Assembly (NCBI GenBank): GCA_964636895.1 | Contig: CAZWUW010000091.1 | Coordinates: forward strand, 1-10,426 | Length of the DNA stretch: 10,426 nucleotides | DNA from: CAZWUW01 sp964636895 | GTDB lineage: Bacteria > Bacillota > Thermincolia > Thermincolales > CAZWUW01 | Direction of reading: 5' to 3' | Part shown: piece after piece, positions 5,352 through 10,426 of the stretch | Layout of the letters: each line of letters starts with the position of its first letter | How positions within the stretch are numbered: position 1 is the stretch's first letter | Notes under the pieces: generated by a model | The model's input: only the letters and a program-made list of their open reading frames with translations | Told to the model about the DNA's origin: nothing | Database searches by the model: none | Position numbers and translations under genes: made by a program

Positions 5352-6086
5352 TTAACCGGCTATAACTTTACCGCCGGGATCTATGGTGATTACATTTACT
5401 GTAATATTTTTGCCACTGTTCAGCGCTGCCTGCTTAACCCTGGTTACCAGACCGCCGCAGCAGGGTACGGACATTCTGACCACGGTAATGCTTTTTATTT
5501 CGTTTAACTTAAACATTTCCGTAAGTTTTTCTGAATAATCCACATTGTCCAGTTTCGGGCAGCCAATCAGAGTAATGCGACTTTTCATGAAATCCTGATG
5601 GAAATTGGCGTAGGCATAAGCAGAGCAGTCGGCAGCGATTAAGAGGTCGGCATGGTCAAGAAAAGGGGCGTTGACAGGGACCAGCTTTATCTGGCAGGGC
5701 CATTGGTTAAGCTGTGAATCTACTGCGAACTGGCCGGGCTGTGAATTTACTACAGTCCCGGAGTGGCATGAACAGTCTTGGGATTTTTCCAGCACCCTGA
5801 CCGAACTGCCGGGGCAGCCGCAGGCTAAGGTTGCGGGCAAGGTATCTTTAGCTTCCAGGCGTTTTTTTACGGCTTCCTCGTCAAAGGCCGCTGCTTCCCG
5901 TTCAATAATAGTGATAGCATCTGTAGGGCATTCGGGGAGGCAGTCACCCAGGCCGTCGCAGTATGCGTCAGCTACGAGCCGGGCTTTGCCGTTGACCAAT
6001 TGCAGGGCCCCTTCATGGCAGGCTTCAATACAAAGGCCGCACCCGTTACATTTCTCTTCGGTTATCTGCACAATTTTTCTAAGCAT
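5352..6086 (-). CDS. Cysteine-rich double-cluster ferredoxin-like protein
   Basis: A soluble 244-residue iron-sulfur protein. Residues 1-60 are a two-cluster ferredoxin domain: CNGCGLCIEACHE (Cys13, 16, 19, 23) followed by a variant second motif CDGLGDCLPECP (Cys43, 49, 53), in which the usual CxxCxxC spacing is replaced. The C-terminal two thirds adds more cysteines in a conserved order: LACGCPG, DCSCHSG, LIAADCSAYAYANFH, IGCPKLD and VPCCGGLV near 200, suggesting another metal or cluster site. The same architecture occurs widely in anaerobic Firmicutes, annotated only as 4Fe-4S protein; an electron-transfer or redox-sensing role is inferred. GAGG (6099-6096) is nine bases before ATG 6086; ATG 6092 and TTG 6095 are too close to it. 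Expression is probably controlled by a CRP/FNR-type activator (see upstream site). It is monocistronic here and divergent from htpG. Confidence 0.85.
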   Translation of the reverse strand: MLRKIVQITEEKCNGCGLCIEACHEGALQLVNGKARLVADAYCDGLGDCLPECPTDAITIIEREAAAFDEEAVKKRLEAKDTLPATLACGCPGSSVRVLEKSQDCSCHSGTVVNSQPGQFAVDSQLNQWPCQIKLVPVNAPFLDHADLLIAADCSAYAYANFHQDFMKSRITLIGCPKLDNVDYSEKLTEMFKLNEIKSITVVRMSVPCCGGLVTRVKQAALNSGKNITVNVITIDPGGKVIAG

Positions 6087-6120
6087 TTTCATCAACCTCG
6101 CTTATTTATACTTTAAGGCT

Positions 6121-6163
6121 ATTATAAACTCTAATTAATAAAAAAACTGTGAGGTTTATCACA
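6121..6163 (-). promoter_or_regulatory. Class II promoter with a perfect CRP/FNR-type palindrome
   Basis: On the minus strand TATAAT (6126-6121) is a consensus -10 element for the ferredoxin-like gene, giving a predicted start near 6114. TGTGA-GGTTTA-TCACA (6148-6163) is an exact TGTGA-N6-TCACA palindrome whose centre falls at -41.5 from that start. No good -35 box exists. This is exactly the spacing of promoters activated by CRP/FNR-family proteins. Which family member binds cannot be told from this window. Confidence 0.7.
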
Positions 6164-6170
6164 TAAAATA

Positions 6171-6199
6171 TTGACATTCAACTTGTATTTTGATATATA
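6171..6199 (+). promoter_or_regulatory. Sigma-A promoter of htpG
   Basis: TTGACA (6171-6176) and TATATA (6194-6199) are separated by 17 bp. Transcription would begin near 6206, so the CIRCE operator starts about five bases into the transcript. The promoter starts eight bases from the CRP-type palindrome of the divergent gene, so a protein bound there could touch RNA polymerase at this promoter. Confidence 0.85.
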
Positions 6200-6210
6200 A
6201 AAGATATGGC

Positions 6211-6237
6211 TTAGCACTCGGAGGAGGAGAGTGCTAA
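6211..6237 (+). promoter_or_regulatory. CIRCE operator (HrcA binding site)
   Basis: TTAGCACTC (6211-6219) and GAGTGCTAA (6229-6237) form the full CIRCE inverted repeat with the canonical nine-base spacer (GGAGGAGGA) and no mismatch. HrcA binds CIRCE to repress chaperone genes and releases it upon heat or misfolding stress. Placement just downstream of the predicted start of transcription fits repression of htpG. The purine-rich spacer looks like a ribosome binding site but no start codon follows it. Confidence 0.95.
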
Positions 6238-6297
6238 TAACAGAAAGCTGTAATTATATGATATATGATTGTTTTTAAGTGGAAGGAGAGATTTTAA

Positions 6298-8175
6298 TTG
6301 TCAAAAAAACAGTTTAAAGCAGAATCCAAAAGATTGTTGGACCTAATGATCAATTCAATTTACACAAATAAGGAGATTTTTTTAAGGGAACTTATTTCCA
6401 ATGCCAGTGATGCCATTGATAAAATTTATTACAAGGCATTAACAGACGATTCTTTGAGCTTCAACAAAGACAACTACTATATAAAAATAATTACTGATAA
6501 AGAAAACAGGATATTGAAAATCTCTGATACCGGTATTGGCATGACACGACAAGAACTTGAAGATAACCTGGGGGTTATTGCCAAAAGCGGCTCCTTGGCA
6601 TTTAAAAAAGAAAATGAATTAAAAGACGGTTATGATATTATCGGCCAGTTTGGGGTTGGTTTTTATTCGGCCCTTATGGTATCTGACGTTGTCACTGTCA
6701 TAAGTAAAGCCTTGGGCAGCGAGGAAGCATATAAGTGGGAATCTAAGGGCGCGGACGGTTATACTATTGAGCCCTGCGAAAAAGAATCGGTCGGTACGGA
6801 CGTTATTCTCAAAATTAAAGAAAATTCAGCGGATGAAAATTTTGACGAATTCCTGGACGAGTATAATATAAAAGCCATTATCAAAAGATATTCCGATTTT
6901 ATCAGATATCCGATTAAAATGGATATCACCGGGACAAGGCCAAAAGAAGGCAGTGATAAAGAATACGAGGAGTATAAAGAAGAACAGACTGTCAATAGTA
7001 TGGTTCCTATCTGGAAAAAGAATAAAAATGAACTTAGCCAAGAAGATTATGATAACTTCTATTCCGAAAAGCACTACGGCTTTGACAAACCGATAAAGCA
7101 TATTCATATTAACGCTGAAGGCACCGTGAGTTATAAAGCTATTTTATATATTCCCGCCAAAATGCCCTTTGACTTCTACACCAAGGAATATGAAAAAGGC
7201 CTGGAATTGTATGCTAACGGGGTTTTGATCATGAACAAGTGTGCCGAGCTGCTGCCTGATTACTTCAGTTTTGTTAAAGGCATGGTGGATTCGGAAGACC
7301 TGTCCCTTAACATATCCAGAGAAATGCTGCAGCATGACAGGCAGTTGAAATTTATCGCCAAAAACATCAAAACCAAAATCAAAAATGAATTGGAAAACCT
7401 GTTGAAAAATGATAGAGACAAGTATGAAGAGTTCTACAAATCCTTCGGCAGACAGCTGAAATATGGGATTTACAGCGATTTTGGCAGTCACAAAGAGGTA
7501 TTGCAAGACTTATTGTTGTTCTATTCATCAAAAGCGAAGAAATTAGGCACTCTGGAGGAGTATGTTTCCAGCATGCCGGAAGAGCAAAAGTATATTTACT
7601 ATGCTTCCGGTGAATCCATTGAACGGATTGAGAAACTGCCCCAGACCGAACTCGTAGCAGATAAAGGCTATGAAATACTATACTTCACTGACGACATTGA
7701 CGAGTTCGCGATTAAAATGATTGCAAAATATAAAGATAAGGAATTCAAGTCCGTATCCGGCGGTGATTTAGGGATTGAAACAGAAAACGAAGCTTCTTCC
7801 GACCCGGCTGGGGAAGAGAACAAAGATTTGTTTGCCCACATGAAAAATCTGTTGTCGGATAAAGTTAGTGAGGTCCGGGCATCAAAAAGGTTAAAGCAGC
7901 ATCCTGTATGTCTGGCCAGTGACGGGGAACTTTCCATTGAGATGGAAAAGGTACTTAGCGCCATGCCTAACAATCAAAATATCAAAGCCAATAAGATTTT
8001 AGAAATCAACATCAACCATGATGTGTTCAAATCATTGCGGGAAGCATACGAAAACGATAAAGACAAGCTTAAGCTTTATACGGATTTACTATATAATCAG
8101 GCGCTCCTTATCGAAGGCTTGTCAATAGAAGATCCGGTTGAATTTACAAACAATATCTGTAAAATGATGATATAG
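6298..8175 (+). CDS. htpG: Molecular chaperone HtpG (bacterial Hsp90)
   Basis: A 625-residue cytosolic ATP-dependent chaperone of the usual length. The N-terminal GHKL ATPase domain shows FLRELISNASDAID (Glu31, Asn35), DTGIGM (77-82) and GQFGVGFYSA (116-125). The middle domain starts around 205 with the conserved RYSDFIRYPI and includes the SLNISREMLQHDRQLK segment with its catalytic-loop arginine. The C-terminal dimerisation domain ends with NQNIKANKILEINI and lacks an MEEVD tail, as in bacteria. The TTG start at 6298 is supported by AAGGAG (6283-6288), nine bases upstream, and by the family's usual start (QFKAESKRLLDLMI). The gene is visibly AT- and lysine-richer than the transporter genes upstream. 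It is a single-gene unit with its own promoter, CIRCE operator and terminator. CIRCE control differs from Bacillus subtilis, where htpG is not in the HrcA regulon. Confidence 0.97.
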   Translation: MSKKQFKAESKRLLDLMINSIYTNKEIFLRELISNASDAIDKIYYKALTDDSLSFNKDNYYIKIITDKENRILKISDTGIGMTRQELEDNLGVIAKSGSLAFKKENELKDGYDIIGQFGVGFYSALMVSDVVTVISKALGSEEAYKWESKGADGYTIEPCEKESVGTDVILKIKENSADENFDEFLDEYNIKAIIKRYSDFIRYPIKMDITGTRPKEGSDKEYEEYKEEQTVNSMVPIWKKNKNELSQEDYDNFYSEKHYGFDKPIKHIHINAEGTVSYKAILYIPAKMPFDFYTKEYEKGLELYANGVLIMNKCAELLPDYFSFVKGMVDSEDLSLNISREMLQHDRQLKFIAKNIKTKIKNELENLLKNDRDKYEEFYKSFGRQLKYGIYSDFGSHKEVLQDLLLFYSSKAKKLGTLEEYVSSMPEEQKYIYYASGESIERIEKLPQTELVADKGYEILYFTDDIDEFAIKMIAKYKDKEFKSVSGGDLGIETENEASSDPAGEENKDLFAHMKNLLSDKVSEVRASKRLKQHPVCLASDGELSIEMEKVLSAMPNNQNIKANKILEININHDVFKSLREAYENDKDKLKLYTDLLYNQALLIEGLSIEDPVEFTNNICKMMI

Positions 8176-8177
8176 CT

Positions 8178-8221
8178 AAAAGCCACTTTCAAGTAATAAT
8201 TTTCTTGAAAGTGGCTTTTTT
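8178..8221 (+). terminator. Strong intrinsic terminator of htpG
   Basis: Sixteen bases (8178-8193) pair perfectly with 8204-8219 around a ten-base loop (TAATAATTTT), and a run of six T residues (8216-8221) completes the signal. It begins two bases after the htpG stop codon and isolates htpG from the marR-hgcAB unit. Confidence 0.97.
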
Positions 8222-8233
8222 GCTCCCTGAGGG

Positions 8234-8263
8234 TTGCAAAAAACAACTGTTGCGTGATACAAT
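8234..8263 (+). promoter_or_regulatory. Predicted promoter of the marR-hgcA-hgcB unit
   Basis: TTGCAA (8234-8239) and TACAAT (8258-8263) are separated by 18 bp, a reasonable sigma-A promoter. It lies directly after the htpG terminator and eight bases before the marR ribosome binding site. Between the boxes is CAAC-T-GTTG (8244-8252), a short symmetric element that could be part of an operator for the MarR protein itself. Start site and operator are inferred. Confidence 0.5.
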
Positions 8264-8285
8264 ATAGACAGAGGAGGTGATACGG

Positions 8286-8753
8286 ATGAAGAATGCTAAT
8301 GTTTTAAGGAATCTAATTAGAGTCTTGGGTAAAAACATAGGAGCTTTGGAAAAAAACCAAATCATGTGCTGCGGGGTTACTATCAGTCAATGGTACGCTA
8401 TTCTTGAGCTTGGGCAGGTCAAAGAAATCTCATTGATAGATTTGGCAAATTTGCTCAATCTTGATAAGAGTACCACCAGCAGGACAGTAGATGGTCTTGT
8501 GCGGAATGGATTAGTTGAAAGGCTTATCGATGCTGATAACAGAAGGTATGTAAAAATTAAATTGACTGCAGCGGGCCGGGACGCTTTAGAAAAAATAAAT
8601 GCTGTCTTTGATTCGTACCACCAGGGTATATTAGCCTCCATCCCGGAAAACAAAAGGGTACAGGTCATAGAAAGTCTTGAATTATTAATTCAGGCTTTAA
8701 AGCATAATAGCTGTTGCCAAAGCCGGGAAAGAGGGGGATTAAGTGATGAATAA
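8286..8753 (+). CDS. MarR-family regulator with cysteine pairs, upstream of hgcAB
   Basis: A 155-residue winged helix-turn-helix regulator of the MarR fold. N-terminal dimerisation helix 1-26 is followed by MCCGVTISQWYAILELG (Cys28-Cys29). The DNA-binding part is about 50-105 (ISLIDLANLLNLDKSTTSRTVDGL, then the wing LIDADNRRYVKIKLTAAG). A C-terminal helix ends in NSCCQS (Cys143-Cys144) and a polar tail. The paired cysteines at both ends of the dimerisation region could bind a thiophilic metal or metalloid or act as a redox switch; this is inferred, not shown. GAGGAGGTGA (8271-8280) fixes ATG 8286 over the in-frame GTG at 8277. The gene overlaps hgcA by eight bases, so the two are co-translated. 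ArsR-like regulators are reported near hgcAB in some methylators; by sequence this one looks MarR-like. Confidence 0.88.
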   Translation: MKNANVLRNLIRVLGKNIGALEKNQIMCCGVTISQWYAILELGQVKEISLIDLANLLNLDKSTTSRTVDGLVRNGLVERLIDADNRRYVKIKLTAAGRDALEKINAVFDSYHQGILASIPENKRVQVIESLELLIQALKHNSCCQSRERGGLSDE

Positions 8754-9720
8754 CAATATTGAGATTCCGAAGGTGTCGACAAAGCTTACTAGTGGGGATA
8801 TCATCGGTTCATGGAAAGCCCGTTGGGGAATTAATCGCATGAATTATATGGTCAAGCCGGGACTTTATGGCGTAGGTAATCCTGATGCCAACTCACCGGT
8901 GCTGGTGACTGCCAACTATAAAATGAGTTTTGACAGGCTGAGAAAGGAACTCCCCGGATTGGATGCCTGGATTATGGTGCTGGATACCAAGGGTATTAAT
9001 GTGTGGTGCGCGGCAGGCAAAGGGACTTTCGGGACTGCTGAAATAGTAAAAAGGATTCAGGAAACCGGGCTGGAGCATATTGTTTCCCATCGGACTATTA
9101 TTCTTCCCCAACTGGGGGCACCTGGTGTAGCAGCCCATGAGGTCCTAAAACAAACCGGGTTCAAAGTAGTTTACGGTCCGGTTAAAGCCAGTGATATACC
9201 GGCTTTCATAAATGCCGGGCTGAAGTCAACACAGGAAATGCGAACAATAGATTTTACATTTAGGGATAGAATTGTTTTAACACCGATAGAATTCTCGTAT
9301 TTCTTGAAGCCATTGCTCATTATGCTGGGCATATTGTTAATCCTTGAGATTACAGAGACAAATATATTTGGCGGAGTTCTGCCTTATGTAGGATCAGTTT
9401 TAGTCGGTAATTTTGCAGTACCGGCATTACTGCCCTTCGTGCCCGGCAGAGCCTTTGCATTAAAAGGCTGGCTGGTGGGAATTGTATATACCCTGCTCAT
9501 TATAATCTTTTCCACATCAATCGGCCTGGGACAGGCGATTACATATTTATTGATTTTACCCCCGATTTCTGCATTTATTGCCATGAATTTCACCGGGTCA
9601 TCTACTTATACCTCATTATCAGGTGTTATTCGCGAGATGAAAATTGCAGTACCGGCAATTATGGCAGCTATAGCTGCCGGTGTAGTATTTGCGTTAGCTA
9701 ACTTATTTTGGAAAATTTAG
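8746..9720 (+). CDS. hgcA: HgcA, membrane corrinoid protein for mercury methylation
   Basis: HgcA transfers a methyl group from its cobalamin cofactor to Hg(II), making methylmercury together with HgcB. This 324-residue protein has both parts of the family. The cytosolic corrinoid-binding domain (about 30-170) contains VKPGLYGVGNP, VLVTANYKMSFDRLR and the diagnostic cap-helix motif NVWCAAGKGTFGT at 85-97, with Cys88 as the cobalt ligand (equivalent to Cys93 of the characterised Desulfovibrio protein), then PQLGAPGVAAHEV and GPVKASDIPAF. The membrane domain (about 180-324) has five hydrophobic segments, starting SYFLKPLLIMLGILLI and ending AVPAIMAAIAAGVVFALANLFW. The carbonyl-branch CFeSP large subunit shares the first domain but lacks this membrane part. 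ATG 8746, eight bases after AGGGGG, is preferred to GTG 8743. The start overlaps marR and the stop abuts the hgcB ribosome binding site. No damage is visible. Confidence 0.96.
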   Translation: MNNNIEIPKVSTKLTSGDIIGSWKARWGINRMNYMVKPGLYGVGNPDANSPVLVTANYKMSFDRLRKELPGLDAWIMVLDTKGINVWCAAGKGTFGTAEIVKRIQETGLEHIVSHRTIILPQLGAPGVAAHEVLKQTGFKVVYGPVKASDIPAFINAGLKSTQEMRTIDFTFRDRIVLTPIEFSYFLKPLLIMLGILLILEITETNIFGGVLPYVGSVLVGNFAVPALLPFVPGRAFALKGWLVGIVYTLLIIIFSTSIGLGQAITYLLILPPISAFIAMNFTGSSTYTSLSGVIREMKIAVPAIMAAIAAGVVFALANLFWKI

Positions 9721-9735
9721 GGAGGAACGATGAGG

Positions 9736-10008
9736 ATGAAATACAAGTACTTAAAAAATGTCGTTACTTTGGCGCTTGACCGGGAAAAATGTACCGGCTG
9801 CGGTATGTGCGTGAAGGTTTGTCCGCATATTGTTTTTACTATAAAGGAAGGGAAAGCATTGATTAGTGACCGGGATTCGTGCATGGAGTGTGGCGCTTGC
9901 TCAATGAATTGCCCTTTTTCGGCAATTAAAGTTAGAGCGGGCGTTGGTTGTGCCGGCGCGATTATCTTGCATAAGATAAAAGGCGGCGGTGAATGCAATT
10001 GTGGATAA
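9736..10008 (+). CDS. hgcB: HgcB, ferredoxin partner of HgcA
   Basis: A 90-residue 2[4Fe-4S] ferredoxin that reduces the HgcA corrinoid so that it can be re-methylated, and may deliver Hg(II). Cluster motif 1 is CTGCGMCVKVCP (Cys19, 22, 25, 29). Motif 2 is CMECGACSMNCP (Cys49, 52, 55, 59), containing the HgcB signature CMECGAC. A further cysteine follows in GVGCAGA (Cys72), matching the conserved extra cysteine of HgcB. The C-terminus GGGECNCG carries Cys87 and Cys89, where the characterised protein has a vicinal cysteine pair. GGAGG (9721-9725) is ten bases from ATG 9736 and only four from the in-frame ATG 9730, so 9736 is preferred but 9730 is possible (two residues longer). It directly follows hgcA. 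No terminator is seen after it. Confidence 0.95.
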   Translation: MKYKYLKNVVTLALDREKCTGCGMCVKVCPHIVFTIKEGKALISDRDSCMECGACSMNCPFSAIKVRAGVGCAGAIILHKIKGGGECNCG

Positions 10009-10068
10009 AATGTGGTAATTATAGGGTCAGTAATGGTAATATAGAGCTAAAAAAGGAGCAAAATAATC

Positions 10069-10426
10069 ATGACCAACTCAATTGTAAAGCGCTATCAAGA
10101 CAATCCTATATTAACCAAAAAAGACATACCTTATCCTGTACATACTGTGCACAATGCGGGTGTGGCTAAACATAACGGTAAATACTACATGCTTTTCAGG
10201 TCACACCTGGATACCGGCCGCTCTATTATAGGTTTAGCTGAGAGCAATGACGGATATAAATTCAAAGCACATGATAAGCCATTTCTTATCCCGGCAAAAG
10301 ATGGATTTTTCAAAGAATACGAAGCCTATGGCGTTGAAGATCCTCGGATTGCTTGCATCGAAGGTGAATACTATATAACATATAGTGCTTACTCAAAGCA
10401 CGGGGTAAGAATAGGTCTGGCAAAAA
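10069..10426 (+). CDS. GH130-family beta-mannoside phosphorylase/hydrolase, N-terminal part
   Basis: The first 119 codons of a gene that runs off the window. The sequence fits glycoside hydrolase family 130, cytosolic five-bladed propeller enzymes that phosphorolyse (or hydrolyse) beta-mannosyl linkages in oligosaccharides. Visible signatures are YQDNPILTKKDIPYPV near the start, VHNAGVAKHNGKYYMLFRSH (27-46), the blade motif GRSIIGLAESNDG, and the family hallmark YGVEDPRI (87-94) followed by EGEYYITYSAYSKHG. AAAGGAG upstream, ten bases before ATG 10069, supports the start. Only 60 bp separate it from hgcB and no terminator intervenes, so read-through is possible, though no functional link is evident. 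Phosphorylase versus hydrolase and the exact substrate cannot be told from this part. Confidence 0.88.
   Translation, partial: MTNSIVKRYQDNPILTKKDIPYPVHTVHNAGVAKHNGKYYMLFRSHLDTGRSIIGLAESNDGYKFKAHDKPFLIPAKDGFFKEYEAYGVEDPRIACIEGEYYITYSAYSKHGVRIGLAK

Noticed and set aside
6131..6140. CprK-type dehalobox (TTAAT-N4-ATTAA) upstream of the ferredoxin-like gene
   Set aside because: Only a simple AT-rich run (CTAATTAATA) is present, without the spaced half-sites; the TGTGA-N6-TCACA site is far better.
6220..6230. Ribosome binding site GGAGGAGGAG for a leader peptide
   Set aside because: It is the spacer of the CIRCE repeat and no start codon with an open frame follows at a suitable distance.
8746..9720. 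Corrinoid/iron-sulfur protein (acetyl-CoA pathway) large subunit
   Set aside because: The NVWCAAGK motif, five C-terminal membrane helices and the adjacent HgcB-type ferredoxin define HgcA; no carbonyl-branch genes are nearby.

Overview
The window looks like a chromosomal stretch from an anaerobic, low-to-mid GC Firmicute, most plausibly a Peptococcaceae / Desulfotomaculum-like sulfate reducer or syntroph. The basis is GGAGG-type ribosome binding sites with frequent GTG/TTG starts, a CIRCE operator, an SLH-domain remnant, a Tat-exported split-Soret cytochrome, cysteine-rich ferredoxin-like proteins and an hgcAB pair. No species can be named from sequence alone.

Layout: (i) 1-358: decayed end of a SAM-methyltransferase gene and a six-copy 9-bp tandem repeat. 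(ii) 359-1751: a plus-strand operon of half YeeE/YedE transporter, TusA-like sulfur carrier and second half YeeE/YedE transporter, probably moving a reduced sulfur (or selenium) species into the cell and onto a protein thiol. (iii) 1748-2653: a LysR regulator on the minus strand, convergent with the operon (stop codons overlap) and divergent from (iv) 2834-3688, a Tat/lipobox split-Soret-type dihaem cytochrome; a perfect palindrome lies between them. (v) 3705-5348: a 61-nt near-perfect hairpin, a broken MFS transporter, a broken SLH domain and an unrecognised open frame ending at an intrinsic terminator. (vi) 5352-6086 (minus): a cysteine-rich double-cluster ferredoxin-like protein with a perfect CRP/FNR-type palindrome placed at -41.5. 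(vii) 6171-8221: htpG with a sigma-A promoter, perfect CIRCE operator and strong terminator. (viii) 8234-10008: a MarR-like regulator overlapping hgcA, followed by hgcB. (ix) 10069-end: the start of a GH130 glycoside phosphorylase/hydrolase.

The main result is part (viii). The membrane corrinoid protein HgcA, with an intact NVWCAAGK cap-helix motif, and its ferredoxin HgcB, with CMECGAC and extra C-terminal cysteines, are the known determinants of microbial mercury methylation. The organism is therefore predicted to make methylmercury, with the pair probably transcribed from a promoter in front of a cysteine-containing MarR regulator. The upstream part (sulfur/selenium transport, periplasmic cytochrome, LysR) is a separate module of anaerobic sulfur/redox physiology. 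The stretch from about 3.7 to 4.4 kb is a zone of gene decay.
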